Of a DNA stretch of 64,000 nt, positions 9,375 to 18,138 are shown one piece after another. A program made the translations under genes and the position numbers. The notes beneath the pieces were generated by a model. The model was not told where the DNA came from. It saw nothing but the letters and a program-made list of their open reading frames with translations, and did no database searches. This DNA is from Curtobacterium sp. S6 (GTDB taxonomy: Bacteria > Actinomycetota > Actinomycetes > Actinomycetales > Micrococcaceae). Positions within the stretch are counted from its first letter, which is position 1. Each line of letters begins with the position of its first letter. The DNA lies in assembly GCF_000710345.2 (NCBI RefSeq), contig NZ_JHEL01000015.1:372001-436000 (forward strand). Reading direction: 5' to 3'.

Positions 9375-10400
9375 TTAGTCCGTTCCCACGGTCTTGGCGT
9401 AGTCGTCCATCGTCCCGTCCTTCATGGCCTGGCTGAGCTTGTCGACCGCCGATTGATCGAGGTTCACGATGGACTGCCCGTCGGCGGACCATCCGGTTCC
9501 CGAATTCGGCAGGGTCATCATCTTCATGTTCTTGAAGCCGTTCGGGCCCATTTTCATGCCGATCTTTGCGGCCTGAGTGGCCGAGAGCGAATCGTCGACC
9601 TGCACATACGGCGAAAAGTCCTTCACCATATCGTTGACCTTGACGGGGTTCGCGAAGTTCTGCGGATCGCCGAGGGCCTTCATCAAACCGCGCATATAGG
9701 CCCTTTGATCCCTGACGCGCTGGTAGTCCCCGTCGGCAAAGGCGTACCTTTCCCGCACAAAGGTGAGCGCGCGGTCGCCATTCATCTTCTGGGGCCCCTG
9801 TTGGAAGGTCTCCCCGTGGTCGGTGGTAAAGCCGATCGGAACGTCGACGTTGACGCCGCCCACGGAGTTGGTCAGGTCGCGGAATCCTTCGAAATTAATG
9901 CCGGCCACGTGGTCGATCCGGGTGTCGAGCAATTTTTCGATCGTCTCGACCTCCAGCGGGATCCCGCCTTCGTCCAGGGCGGCGTTGATCTTGGCCGGAC
10001 CATGACCCGGGATATCCACCCAGGTGTCACGCATGATGGAGATCAGATAGGCCTGTCCCCCGTCCGCGGGCACGTGCAGAAGCATGATGGTGTCCGCGCG
10101 CTGCCCGGAGACGTCCTTCGCGTCCGCTTCGCCTTCCCGCGAGTCGCTACCCATGAGCAAGACGTTGTAGGCATCCGTATCCGCGGGCCTATCGGTGTTA
10201 TCCGGCAGGGCATTCTCGAACTTCTTGGTTCCGGCGTCGAAATTGTGGGCCAGATTCGCGAAATACGCTCCCACGGCGATCAGACCGACGAGCACGAGCG
10301 TTCCACAGATGCCCAGCACGATCAGCCCGCCACGCCGCTTCTTGCGTGGCCGGGGCTCCGGCTGGTCGCCGTGGTCCAAGAGGTCGTCGTTGAGCGACAT
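9375..10400 (-). CDS. LytR-CpsA-Psr (LCP) family cell-wall ligase
   Basis: A 341-residue protein with a short cytoplasmic, basic N-terminus, one membrane helix at about 25-47 and an extracytoplasmic LCP domain from about residue 80. Typical LCP segments are YNVLLMGSDSREG, RADTIMLLHV, ISIMRDTWVDIPG with the conserved Arg, and KINAAL. LCP enzymes transfer polyprenyl-linked glycopolymers (arabinogalactan-like polymers, teichoic or teichuronic acids) to peptidoglycan. The acceptor in this organism is not known. A GGAG ribosome binding site precedes the ATG by about 7 bases. The gene is downstream of rpmE2 but separated from it by a strong terminator. Confidence 0.9.
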   Translation of the reverse strand: MSLNDDLLDHGDQPEPRPRKKRRGGLIVLGICGTLVLVGLIAVGAYFANLAHNFDAGTKKFENALPDNTDRPADTDAYNVLLMGSDSREGEADAKDVSGQRADTIMLLHVPADGGQAYLISIMRDTWVDIPGHGPAKINAALDEGGIPLEVETIEKLLDTRIDHVAGINFEGFRDLTNSVGGVNVDVPIGFTTDHGETFQQGPQKMNGDRALTFVRERYAFADGDYQRVRDQRAYMRGLMKALGDPQNFANPVKVNDMVKDFSPYVQVDDSLSATQAAKIGMKMGPNGFKNMKMMTLPNSGTGWSADGQSIVNLDQSAVDKLSQAMKDGTMDDYAKTVGTD

Positions 10401-10471
10401 GCGGATACTCCGTGAGGTGATTGAGGGATTGCGGCTCGGATTGCCCGAATGATCTTACCCCGGACATACAA

Positions 10472-10507
10472 AAGGTGCCGGGAATCGTGATCGATTCCCG
10501 GCACCTT
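10472..10507 (-). terminator. intrinsic terminator of rpmE2
   Basis: A perfect 16-bp stem (10472-10487 with 10492-10507) and a 4-base loop. Read on the minus strand it is followed by TTTTG, so it fits a Rho-independent terminator for rpmE2, 18 bases after that gene's stop. Confidence 0.85.
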
Positions 10508-10524
10508 CCCAGCGAAAGGGCGAC

Positions 10525-10785
10525 TTACTTGCCAGCCTTGCCGAAGTTCTTGAAGCGAGCGTTGAAGCGCTCGACGCGACCTGCGGAGTCCATGATGCGC
10601 TGCTTACCCGTGTAGAACGGGTGCGACTCGGAGGAGATCTCGACCTCGATCAGCGGGTACTCGTTGCCGTCTTCCCAGGTCTCAGTCTTCTGGCTGGTGG
10701 CGGTCGAGCGGGTCAGGAAGGTCTTGCCGGAAGCGAGGTCGCGGAAGAGAACCGCGTGGTAATCCGGGTGAATATCGGTCTGCAT
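10525..10785 (-). CDS. rpmE2: 50S ribosomal protein L31, type B
   Basis: An 86-residue L31 of the type B class ([20 protein letters not shown], then [19 protein letters not shown]). It contains no cysteine, so it is the zinc-independent paralogue that can replace the zinc-binding L31 when zinc is scarce in many bacteria. Such genes are often repressed by Zur; no clear Zur palindrome was seen upstream. An AAAGG ribosome binding site precedes the ATG. It is flanked by its own terminator and looks monocistronic. Confidence 0.95.
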   Translation of the reverse strand: MQTDIHPDYHAVLFRDLASGKTFLTRSTATSQKTETWEDGNEYPLIEVEISSESHPFYTGKQRIMDSAGRVERFNARFKNFGKAGK

Positions 10786-10940
10786 GGGTCTACCTTTTCA
10801 ATCGGACTGGATTTTGCCAGGCCTAGGGTTTGAGGCTGAGATGCTTCGTGAAGCGTGGGAGTGCCCACAACACGACACAAAGGACGCCGCGGTGCGACGA
10901 CTTCCCAACGCTACCACGAGAACGGTGAGAGGAGAAGGAA

Positions 10941-11846
10941 TTAACGGACGCGCGTTTCCCAGAAGGCCACCGCCGAGGCGGCCGCCACGTTCAGCGAGTC
11001 CACGCCGTTGCCCATGGGAATCATGACCGTCTCGGAGGCCGTTGCAATCGTTCGTCGGTGCAGACCGTGCCCCTCGGTTCCCAAGATCAGGGCCAGGCGT
11101 TCGGGATTCCTCGTGCCCAACTCCGCCACGCTGATCGAGTCGCTCTCGAGGGCCAAGGCCGCCGTCACAAAACCGTGGTCGTGGAGGACCGCGAGATCAT
11201 CCGGCCAGGATTCGGATCGAGCCCAGGGAATCTGAAAGACCGTTCCCATGGAAACCCGAATAGACCGACGATAGAGAGGATCGGCACAGCGCGGCGTGAC
11301 GATTACTGCATCGATCCCCAGAGCGGCGGCCGAACGAAAGATCGCTCCCATGTTGGTGTGGTCCACGATGTCTTCCAGGATCGCGACGCGTCGGGCACCC
11401 CGGAGCACGTCCTCGACCGCAACCGGCTGCGGGCGCCGCATGACCGCCAGCGCACCCCGGTGAAGATGAAATCCCGTCAATTCCTCGAGGACCGCGTCCT
11501 CGCTCACGTAGGCCGGCACGTCGGGCCACGCACGCAGCACGTCTTCCAGGTCCGCGGCCCATTTGTCGGAGGTCAGGAAGGACATCGGTTGATGGCCCGC
11601 GTCCAGTGCACGCCGCAGGACCTTGGAGGACTCCGCGATGTACACGCCCCATTCGGATTCTCGCGACGTCCGCATGCGCACGTCGGTCAGGCCCCGATAG
11701 AACCGGAGGTCTCTGAGACGCTGGTCCTCGGCGCGTCCGTTCGCGTGGGCGAGGTCTTGGTGGCCGATGCGGATCACGCTCGGGATCGCATCGACGTGCG
11801 CCCGACGGGCGGCGAGCTCGTCGGGTCCGTATTGAGGATTCTTCAT
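10941..11846 (-). CDS. TrmH/SpoU family RNA 2'-O-methyltransferase
   Basis: A 301-residue SPOUT-superfamily methyltransferase. The N-terminal part (residues about 40-130) is the substrate-binding domain. The C-terminal part has the three SpoU motifs: DHTNMGAIFRSAAALG (motif 1), LALILGTEGHGL (motif 2) and IPMGNGVDSLNVAAASAV (motif 3), which form the knotted SAM site. It should 2'-O-methylate a ribose in rRNA or tRNA; the exact nucleotide cannot be told. GGAGG lies just before the ATG. It is the last gene of a minus-strand set with the TauE/SafE transporter upstream (27-base gap). Confidence 0.9.
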   Translation of the reverse strand: MKNPQYGPDELAARRAHVDAIPSVIRIGHQDLAHANGRAEDQRLRDLRFYRGLTDVRMRTSRESEWGVYIAESSKVLRRALDAGHQPMSFLTSDKWAADLEDVLRAWPDVPAYVSEDAVLEELTGFHLHRGALAVMRRPQPVAVEDVLRGARRVAILEDIVDHTNMGAIFRSAAALGIDAVIVTPRCADPLYRRSIRVSMGTVFQIPWARSESWPDDLAVLHDHGFVTAALALESDSISVAELGTRNPERLALILGTEGHGLHRRTIATASETVMIPMGNGVDSLNVAAASAVAFWETRVR

Positions 11847-11873
11847 CCGTGCCTCCAGGTGCAGTGGGCCGAG

Positions 11874-12656
11874 TCAGTCCAGGAAGACCATCTTGACGAT
11901 CGCCGCCAGACCGAGAATCACGATGATGGTGCGCAGGACGGCCGGCTTCATGCGCCGTCCGATCTTGGCCCCGACCCAGGATCCGATGGTCGAGCTGATG
12001 GCGATCAGCAACACGACCCACCAGTCGATGCGGTCGAACGCGAAGAGCACGTAGGAAATCCCGGCGATCAGGTTGACCGCGGCGACCAGGACCGTCTTGA
12101 TCGCGTTGGCTCCCTGCAACGAGGCCAGCAGAAAGACCCCGAGGATGCCCAGGAGCAACACGCCCTGCGCCGCGACGAAATAGCCTCCGTAGACGCCGGC
12201 GAAAAACACCAGGGCATACAGGATGGGCGGCTGGTGATCGCCGTCGGCCGGGGTGATGGATTTGCCCTCCCGCCGCTTGCGGACCACCGCCTGCAACTTG
12301 GGCTGAAAGATCACGAAAAGGAGGGCTATGCCGATGAGGACGGGGCTGATGGACTCAAAAACGCTCGCCGGCAAGTGCAACAAGAGATAGGCACCCAGAA
12401 TGCCGCCGACCAGTGAACACGGCACGAGTTTCCACAGGGTCGTCTCAAGTCCCTTGAGCTCTTTTCGATATCCCCAGGCGCCGGTGAAATTGCCGGCGAT
12501 GAGACCCATCGCATTCGAGATCGTGGCGGTCACCGGCGGTACGCCCATCGAGACGAGGACCGGAAACGTCACGAGTGTTCCGGATCCGACGATCGTGTTA
12601 ATGGCTCCGGCCCACAGGCCGGCCACCAAAATGATGCATATCTCCAGAAAAGACAT
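11874..12656 (-). CDS. TauE/SafE family sulfite/anion exporter
   Basis: A 260-residue integral membrane protein with about seven or eight hydrophobic helices. The family pattern is clear at the N-terminus (LVAGLWAGAINTIVGSGTLVTFPVL and PVTATISNAMGL), and a second related half follows, as in TauE/SafE (DUF81) transporters. Members export sulfite, sulfoacetate or other small anions; the substrate is unknown here. Its ATG shares one base with the stop of the upstream ABC ATPase (TAATG), so the two are translationally coupled. Confidence 0.88.
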   Translation of the reverse strand: MSFLEICIILVAGLWAGAINTIVGSGTLVTFPVLVSMGVPPVTATISNAMGLIAGNFTGAWGYRKELKGLETTLWKLVPCSLVGGILGAYLLLHLPASVFESISPVLIGIALLFVIFQPKLQAVVRKRREGKSITPADGDHQPPILYALVFFAGVYGGYFVAAQGVLLLGILGVFLLASLQGANAIKTVLVAAVNLIAGISYVLFAFDRIDWWVVLLIAISSTIGSWVGAKIGRRMKPAVLRTIIVILGLAAIVKMVFLD

Positions 12657-13444
12657 TAGCGAGCGGAGAACGCCGTGTATCGGCCGTCGATCTTCGACAG
12701 CTTGAGCGGCATCTCATAGGCCTCGGTGAGATTCTCGGAGGTCAGCACGTCGTCGATCGGACCCTGGGCCACGATCTTGCCGTGGCTGAGGAGCAGCAGA
12801 TGCGTCAGCCCCTGGGGAAGCTCTTCGAGATGGTGCGTGACCAGCAACGTCGTGGGGGCCTCCGGATCCCTCGCGAGATCGGTCAGGCGCGCCACGAGGT
12901 CCTCCCGACCCGCGATGTCCATTCCTGCGCCGGGCTCGTCGAGAATCATGAGCTCCGGATCGGTCATGAGGGCCCGCGCCGTGAGCACCCTCTTGCGCTC
13001 ACCGTCGGACAGCGAGCCAAAGGTACGGTCCGCGAGGTGCGCGACGCCCCATTGATCAAGCAATTCGTTGGCACGCGCGTGGTCCATGTCGTCGTAGCCT
13101 TCGCGCCAGCGCCCCGTCACGCCGTACGCGGCCGTCACGACGACGTCGCGAACCCGCTCCGCCGGGGGAATCTGGGACGCGATGGCCCCCGAGGTCACGC
13201 CGATGCGGGGCCTCAACTCGAAGACGTCGACCGCCCCCAAGATCTCGTCCAGGATGTCGACCATTCCGGAGGTCGGATGGAGGCGGGCGGCGCAGACGCT
13301 CATGAGGGTCGATTTTCCCGCACCGTTCGGGCCCAAAATGGCCCACCGTTCACCTTCCTGCACGCTCCAGGTGATTCCATCGATCAATCGTTGGCCCTGT
13401 CCCCGGACCACAGAGACGTTGACTAGCTCCAAAACAGCACTCAT
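12656..13444 (-). CDS. stand-alone ABC transporter ATP-binding protein
   Basis: A 262-residue ABC ATPase. It has Walker A GPNGAGKST at about 38-46, the signature SLSDGERKRV (a Ser-Asp variant of LSGGE), Walker B LMILDEPGAGMD, and the switch His in LLVTHHLEELP. The Asp in place of Gly in the signature resembles ModF-like and other lone ATPases. No permease gene with typical ABC membrane domains is next to it; the neighbour is a TauE/SafE exporter coupled by a one-base overlap. Whether the two work together is not known. Confidence 0.85.
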   Translation of the reverse strand: MSAVLELVNVSVVRGQGQRLIDGITWSVQEGERWAILGPNGAGKSTLMSVCAARLHPTSGMVDILDEILGAVDVFELRPRIGVTSGAIASQIPPAERVRDVVVTAAYGVTGRWREGYDDMDHARANELLDQWGVAHLADRTFGSLSDGERKRVLTARALMTDPELMILDEPGAGMDIAGREDLVARLTDLARDPEAPTTLLVTHHLEELPQGLTHLLLLSHGKIVAQGPIDDVLTSENLTEAYEMPLKLSKIDGRYTAFSAR

Positions 13445-13551
13445 ACCTCGACTTTAAGCCACGTCTCCCCCAACGACCTAGCCGAGACACTCCACGGCGA
13501 GCTAACGGTCACACCTGGGAACGAAGGTATCGGATCCTTAGGATGGTCATT

Positions 13552-14499
13552 ATGAGCAAAAACCTGCGAATCGTGGCCCTCATGGAGGGCACCGCGAGCG
13601 ACCGACACCAGAGTCTCTACCACTACGTCGAGCAAGTCGGCGCAAAGATTCTCAGCGGCATCGACTATTCGGTGCCCGCAATCGCCGAGGTGCGTGCGGA
13701 CGGGCGTCGCGCTCCCCAACGCGGCGGGCCTCAATACAGCGTCGTGACACTGACCGTTCGTTGGCCCCACGATGTCGTGGAACTCCGGCGGTCCTTACGG
13801 CCGGATCCCTTGGAACGGGCGGCGGGAGGCTACGACATCAACGTGATCGACCCCGGCGTCATGCGGGAGCAAAAGCGCATGCTCGTGATGGACGCCGATT
13901 CGACGCTGCTGGATGGCGAGGCGATCGACGACCTTGCCGCCCTGGCGGGCGTGCGTCAGGAGGTGGCGGAGGTAACCGCCCAGGCCATGCAGGGCCGTCT
14001 CGACTTCTCGGAGTCTCTCATCCAGCGCGTCGCCACCCTGAAGGGGCAGCACGTGGGGATCTTGCGCAGGGTCGCGCGATCATTGGTGCTCAACCCCGGG
14101 GCGCGCCAACTGGTCGATGCCTTTCACGCGCAGAACTACCCCGTGTGCGTCGTCTCGGGCGGCTTCATCAAGATCCTCGAGCCAATCGCCCGTCAACTGG
14201 ATATCGAGTGCACGCGAGCCAACGACCTGGAGATCAGGGACGACAGGCTGACCGGTTCGGTCCGCGGGACCATCGTCACCGGCCAGATCAAACAAGATTC
14301 CCTCAAGGAATGGGCCAAAAAATTCGGGGTCAAGCCCTCGCACGTCCTGGCCGTGGGTGACGGCGCCAACGACACGCTGATGCTCGATCGAGCCGGCTTG
14401 GGTGTGGCCTATAACGCCAAGCCGGCGCTTCGGAACGTCGCCGAATCGCAGATCAATTTTCCCCGGTTGGACGCCGTCCGGCACCTCATCGGCGTCTAA
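13552..14499 (+). CDS. serB: phosphoserine phosphatase
   Basis: A 315-residue HAD-superfamily enzyme that hydrolyses O-phosphoserine to serine, the last step of serine synthesis. The nucleophile motif is MDADST with Asp114 and general acid Asp116. The HAD Ser/Thr motif is in CVVSGGF, the Lys in QIKQDSLKEW and the metal-binding VGDGANDTLML with Asp270. The N-terminal 100 residues are a regulatory ACT-like domain as in mycobacterial SerB. ATG 13552 is used rather than ATG 13543 because AGGA (13540-13543) is then well spaced. It is divergent from the ABC ATPase and ends in a long hairpin. Confidence 0.93.
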   Translation: MSKNLRIVALMEGTASDRHQSLYHYVEQVGAKILSGIDYSVPAIAEVRADGRRAPQRGGPQYSVVTLTVRWPHDVVELRRSLRPDPLERAAGGYDINVIDPGVMREQKRMLVMDADSTLLDGEAIDDLAALAGVRQEVAEVTAQAMQGRLDFSESLIQRVATLKGQHVGILRRVARSLVLNPGARQLVDAFHAQNYPVCVVSGGFIKILEPIARQLDIECTRANDLEIRDDRLTGSVRGTIVTGQIKQDSLKEWAKKFGVKPSHVLAVGDGANDTLMLDRAGLGVAYNAKPALRNVAESQINFPRLDAVRHLIGV

Positions 14500-14515
14500 A
14501 AACCCACTCTCACGC

Positions 14516-14555
14516 ATCAGGGCGTGTCATGGACACCACCATGACACGCCCTGAT
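14516..14555. terminator. hairpin between convergent serB and SDR genes
   Basis: A 17-bp perfect stem with a 6-base loop (14533-14538) lies 16 bases after serB and 17 bases beyond the SDR gene that converges on it. No T-tract is present on either strand. It probably ends transcription from both sides. Confidence 0.7.
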
Positions 14556-14572
14556 CGGTTGAGGAACAGGCC

Positions 14573-15316
14573 TTAGTTCACGAAGCCCTTCGCGCCGCCC
14601 ACGAGCTCGATGTGGCCCGTGTCGACGTCGGCGGTGACCATCTTGGCAACTTCCTGCGCGAATTCTTCGACCGAATAAAGCTTCCCCGCTTCTGCGCGTC
14701 GTTCATCGAGGGTGCCCGGGCGCACGCGGTTCAGCAAGGTCGCCGTCACGGTCCCCTCGATCATGTCTCCCGAGACCACGACGAGGGAAATCCCCTTCTC
14801 ACGCAGTTCGGGGATCTCGGCGGTCAGAGCATCTTCGCCGGCGCGCTTGGATCGCGCCACGGCCTCGTATTCGGGCATCGTTTCGACATCGTTGATGAAG
14901 TGCGCTTGGTGCGATGTCACGAACACCACGCGTGCCCCTTCATTCATCGAGGCCGCCGCGGTCCGCAAAAGGTCCAGCTGGGCGTCTCGGTTGAGCCGGA
15001 GCGCGTAGTCCTCCCCCAGGTCCGACTCCATGCCGCCGGATGCGTTGAGGACGAGGATATCGAGCCCACCAAAGTTGGTCACCGCGGTATCGACGAGCTT
15101 CTGGACATCGTCATGGTTGGTGATGTCTGCCCCGACCGCCACGGCGCGACCGCCGGCCTCTTCGATGGTCTTGACGACCTTATTGGCCCGGGGAGCCTTC
15201 TGTCGGTAATTGATGACTACCCCGGCGCCCTCGGCGGCGAGGATTTTGGCGGTGTCCGCCCCGACTCCTCGCGAGGAGCCGGTGACAATAGCGGATTTAT
15301 TCTCGAGCGAGCCCAT
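14573..15316 (-). CDS. SDR family oxidoreductase with altered active site
   Basis: A 247-residue Rossmann-fold protein. The dinucleotide site is intact (VTGSSRGVGADTA at 11-23; LNASGG near 90). The usual SDR catalytic pair is Tyr-x3-Lys. Here Tyr150 is followed by Ala at position +4 and the next Lys is at 157 (YEAVARSK). Ser135 is in place. It may therefore be a weak or non-classical reductase, or use a shifted Lys. The substrate is unknown. It is followed upstream by fabG on the same strand (96-base gap), so a fatty-acid or polyketide-like role is possible but unproven. Confidence 0.8.
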   Translation of the reverse strand: MGSLENKSAIVTGSSRGVGADTAKILAAEGAGVVINYRQKAPRANKVVKTIEEAGGRAVAVGADITNHDDVQKLVDTAVTNFGGLDILVLNASGGMESDLGEDYALRLNRDAQLDLLRTAAASMNEGARVVFVTSHQAHFINDVETMPEYEAVARSKRAGEDALTAEIPELREKGISLVVVSGDMIEGTVTATLLNRVRPGTLDERRAEAGKLYSVEEFAQEVAKMVTADVDTGHIELVGGAKGFVN

Positions 15317-15412
15317 GCTGTCCTTTCTGGTCGTCCCCCGGTCGCCCGGAGAACGCGTGATTGATAGTTAAGCCGCCGGCGCGGTGGCGCGAGCGGCAAA
15401 GGTCGGTGAAGA

Positions 15413-16159
15413 TTAGTGCCCCATGCCCAGGCCGCCATCGACCGGGATCACCGCGCCGCTGATGTACGCAGCCTCATCGCTGGTCAACCACCGCACGACT
15501 CGGGCCACGTCCTCGGGCTGGCCGAAACGGTGGGCGGGGATCGTGTCCAAATATTTTGCCTGGGTCTCTTCGGGCAAGACGTCGGTCATATCGGTGTCGA
15601 TGAACCCCGGGGCGACCACGTTGGCCGTCACATTGCGGGCGCCTAGCTCACGCGTGAGCGACCTGGCGATGCCCACAAGCCCGGCTTTGGACGCCGAGTA
15701 GTTGATCTGGCCGGGCGAGCCGTACAGGCCCACGACCGAGGAGATCAGCACGACCCGGCCGAACTTCTTGCGCATGAACCCCTTGGCGGCACGCTGAACC
15801 ACGCGGAACGCACCGGTGAGGTTGGTGTCGACGACGTCGGTAAAATCCGACTCCTTCATGCGCAGCAAGAGGGTGTCTTTGGTCATGCCGGCGTTCGCCA
15901 CGAGGATCTCGACGGGACCGAATTCGGCCTCGATCTCCTGAAACGCACGGTCCACCGATGCGGAATCGGTGACGTCGGCCTTGACCGCGAAAAACCCCTC
16001 GGGCGCCTCGCCCGAACGGTAGGTCACGCATACTCGGTGGCCTTGCGCCTTGTAGGCCTCCGCAATGGATCGCCCGATTCCTCGGTTTCCACCGGTCACG
16101 AGGACAGTACGGGGCTGAACGTCTTGATCGGCCTCGATGGTCGAGGGAAGTGCTGACAT
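15413..16159 (-). CDS. fabG: 3-oxoacyl-ACP reductase
   Basis: A 248-residue classical SDR. It has the NADPH loop TGGNRGIG (about 22-29), NAGMTKD, the catalytic Ser near 140 and YSASK with Tyr154 and Lys158, and the C-terminal IPVDGGLGMGH typical of FabG. It reduces 3-oxoacyl-ACP in each round of fatty-acid elongation. ATG 16159 is preferred over GTG 16165 because AAAGG is 6 bases before it. In Corynebacteriales the homologue (mabA) sits next to inhA; no enoyl reductase is adjacent here. It is divergent from the DUF3099 gene. Confidence 0.9.
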   Translation of the reverse strand: MSALPSTIEADQDVQPRTVLVTGGNRGIGRSIAEAYKAQGHRVCVTYRSGEAPEGFFAVKADVTDSASVDRAFQEIEAEFGPVEILVANAGMTKDTLLLRMKESDFTDVVDTNLTGAFRVVQRAAKGFMRKKFGRVVLISSVVGLYGSPGQINYSASKAGLVGIARSLTRELGARNVTANVVAPGFIDTDMTDVLPEETQAKYLDTIPAHRFGQPEDVARVVRWLTSDEAAYISGAVIPVDGGLGMGH

Positions 16160-16350
16160 GATCACCTTTCGGCTGTATCCGGTCGCGCGGACCGTTCTCC
16201 TGATGAGGTATTCAGTCTGTCATCCTATCCGAGGCGCAGCCGAGGCCCAGCGTGGGCGGCGACGATCTTCCCACGCGGGTATCGTCCGAAGTGAGACAAT
16301 GAAGGACTATGCGGTCCTCAACATCACGAACCCGGGAGGAGGGACCGACA

Positions 16351-16806
16351 ATGTCACGCGACGGCCACCAGGCTCACCATGAATCATCGGACGTCCACAC
16401 CATTACCGGTGCTCAAGCTCCCCATAGCGAAGGCATCGACCATCGCATGAAGCGGTACGCCCTTCAGATGGGGCTACGCATCGTGTGCCTCATCGTCGCG
16501 GTGGCCTTCGACGGATGGATTCGCTGGATCGCCGTCGTTGGCGTCGTGGTCCTTCCATGGGTCGCCGTGGTGTTGGCCAACGGAAATGACCACGCCGAGG
16601 TGCGCGACGTCTCCTACGACCCGGGCCGACAGCCGCGGGAGCTGATTCCGGGTGAAACCTACGACGCCGATTCACGCCCCGGAACCCAGGACGGATCCGC
16701 GGGTGCGGAAACTCACGGAAGCACCGAGGCCCCCGAGGATGAGGTGATCGACGGTGAATTCCGCCCGGGTCATCACGGCCGCAACGATGAGAAGCCGCAA
16801 GAATAG
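16351..16806 (+). CDS. DUF3099 domain membrane protein
   Basis: A 151-residue protein with two hydrophobic helices (about residues 37-55 and 58-76) and an acidic, probably disordered C-terminus. The block VHTITGAQAPHSEGIDHRMKRY followed by RIVCLIVAVAFDGWIRW is the conserved DUF3099 pattern of actinobacteria. Its function is unknown. ATG 16351 has a strong GGAGGAGG site 8 bases upstream; an earlier in-frame ATG at 16309 has none. The next gene on the same strand encodes a small Cys/His protein, so they may share a transcript with SURF1 downstream. Confidence 0.8.
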   Translation: MSRDGHQAHHESSDVHTITGAQAPHSEGIDHRMKRYALQMGLRIVCLIVAVAFDGWIRWIAVVGVVVLPWVAVVLANGNDHAEVRDVSYDPGRQPRELIPGETYDADSRPGTQDGSAGAETHGSTEAPEDEVIDGEFRPGHHGRNDEKPQE

Positions 16807-16845
16807 GTTCGTGTCCCCCACGTGCCACGAGGAAGGGAGGTCTCG

Positions 16846-17079
16846 ATGGATCTGCGCGACCTGATGGGGTCACCCGACGGACCGGAGCAACCGATCTGTT
16901 CCCGACGCGGTTGCTCGGAGCCGGCCACATTCCGGCTCGAGTGGAATAACCCGTCCGTCCACACACCCGATAGGCGTAAAGTATGGCTGGCGTGCTCGGA
17001 GCATCGCGTATTTCTCGCGGACTTCCTCGGCGCGCGAGGGTTCCTCAAGGATGTCCTTCCCATCGACGACCGCGGCTGA
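16846..17079 (+). CDS. small conserved Cys/His protein, function unknown
   Basis: A 77-residue protein starting at ATG 16846 with GGGAGG just upstream. It contains CSRRGC (two Cys) and a later LACSEHR (Cys and His), which could form a zinc site. The spacing resembles small zinc-ribbon-like proteins conserved between DUF3099 and SURF1 genes in actinobacteria (from memory; not checked). It has no membrane helix or signal peptide. It lies 36 bases before the SURF1 gene and may be co-transcribed with it, which hints at cytochrome oxidase assembly but does not prove it. Confidence 0.6.
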   Translation: MDLRDLMGSPDGPEQPICSRRGCSEPATFRLEWNNPSVHTPDRRKVWLACSEHRVFLADFLGARGFLKDVLPIDDRG

Positions 17080-17115
17080 TCTCGTCACATCTCGAGGCAC
17101 ACGAAAAGGTTCTGC

Positions 17116-18087
17116 GTGTATAAATTCCTGCTTTCCGGCAAATGGATCGGTGCATTCGGTCTGTGCATTCTGTTTTCTCTGCTCTGCGTCTACCTCGCGG
17201 GCTGGCAGATGGACCGCAAGGAAGCGCTCGACTACCGAAATAGCCGAATCAGCCAGAACTACAACGCCACACCGGTGCCCTTTGCGGAGGCCGGACACTA
17301 TTTCGAGGACTATCAGCAGGAAAAGCAGTGGACCCCGATCTCCATGACGGGAAGCTACCATCCAAAAGATCAGCGATTGGTGCGCAACCGGCCCCACGAC
17401 GGAAGCGTCGGATTCGAAGTTCTCGTTCCCTTTACGACGACACAGGGATCCACCGTGATCGTCGACCGCGGTTGGGTTTCGGCGGGAGATTCGAACGCCA
17501 CGCCCGCCTCGCAGGTTCCCCCGCCGCCTGAGGGGCCGGTGACCGTCGTGGCTCGGCTGCAGGCGGGAGAAGCCGACACCGGCAAAGACGCGCCCGCGGG
17601 ACAGATCGCCTCGATTGATCTGAAAAGTTATGGCCACCAGCTCGATTACCCCGTGGCGCAATCGGGATACGGCATCGTGGACTCGGAAGATCCGGCCCCC
17701 GCGTCGTCTCCGTCGAGGCTCAGCGAGCCCGAGCAGGACGCCGGCCCCAACCTCTCCTATTCGATGCAGTGGTACGCCTTCTCCGTCCTGGTGTTCGTCG
17801 CCTACGGTTGGTGCGCGCGGCAGAAGGTCCGTAACGACAGATTGGACGCCCAGCTCGCGGCCGAGCTCGAGGAATACTACGGACGTTTCTACGACGCCGA
17901 GGGCCGGTACATCGGCGATATCGACGAGTCGATCGTGCTGCGGCAAATGGAAATGATCGACGATATGCCGTCGCACATGAAGGCCATCGTGCGTCCCAAG
18001 CCGCAGAAGACGCGGAAACGGCCCACCGCCGAGGAGATTGAGGACGCCGAGGTCGACGCCTCGGGCCCCCACCGGCCGACGCGGTGA
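17116..18087 (+). CDS. SURF1 family cytochrome oxidase assembly protein
   Basis: A 323-residue protein with the SURF1 layout: an N-terminal membrane helix (about 10-30, ending LAGWQMDRK), an extracytoplasmic core with WTPISMTGSY, RNRPHDGSVGFEVLVPF and VIVDRGWVSAG, and a second membrane helix near 215-235. Residues about 240-323 form a charged cytoplasmic tail, longer than in many homologues. SURF1 helps insert heme a into cytochrome aa3 oxidase, consistent with ctaA and ctaB elsewhere in this window. The start is GTG 17116 with AAAGG upstream. Confidence 0.88.
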   Translation: MYKFLLSGKWIGAFGLCILFSLLCVYLAGWQMDRKEALDYRNSRISQNYNATPVPFAEAGHYFEDYQQEKQWTPISMTGSYHPKDQRLVRNRPHDGSVGFEVLVPFTTTQGSTVIVDRGWVSAGDSNATPASQVPPPPEGPVTVVARLQAGEADTGKDAPAGQIASIDLKSYGHQLDYPVAQSGYGIVDSEDPAPASSPSRLSEPEQDAGPNLSYSMQWYAFSVLVFVAYGWCARQKVRNDRLDAQLAAELEEYYGRFYDAEGRYIGDIDESIVLRQMEMIDDMPSHMKAIVRPKPQKTRKRPTAEEIEDAEVDASGPHRPTR

Positions 18088-18138
18088 CCGTGTCGACCGG
18101 CCTCGGTTGACCCGAGGGCTCCGCGCGGCGCTGGCGGC

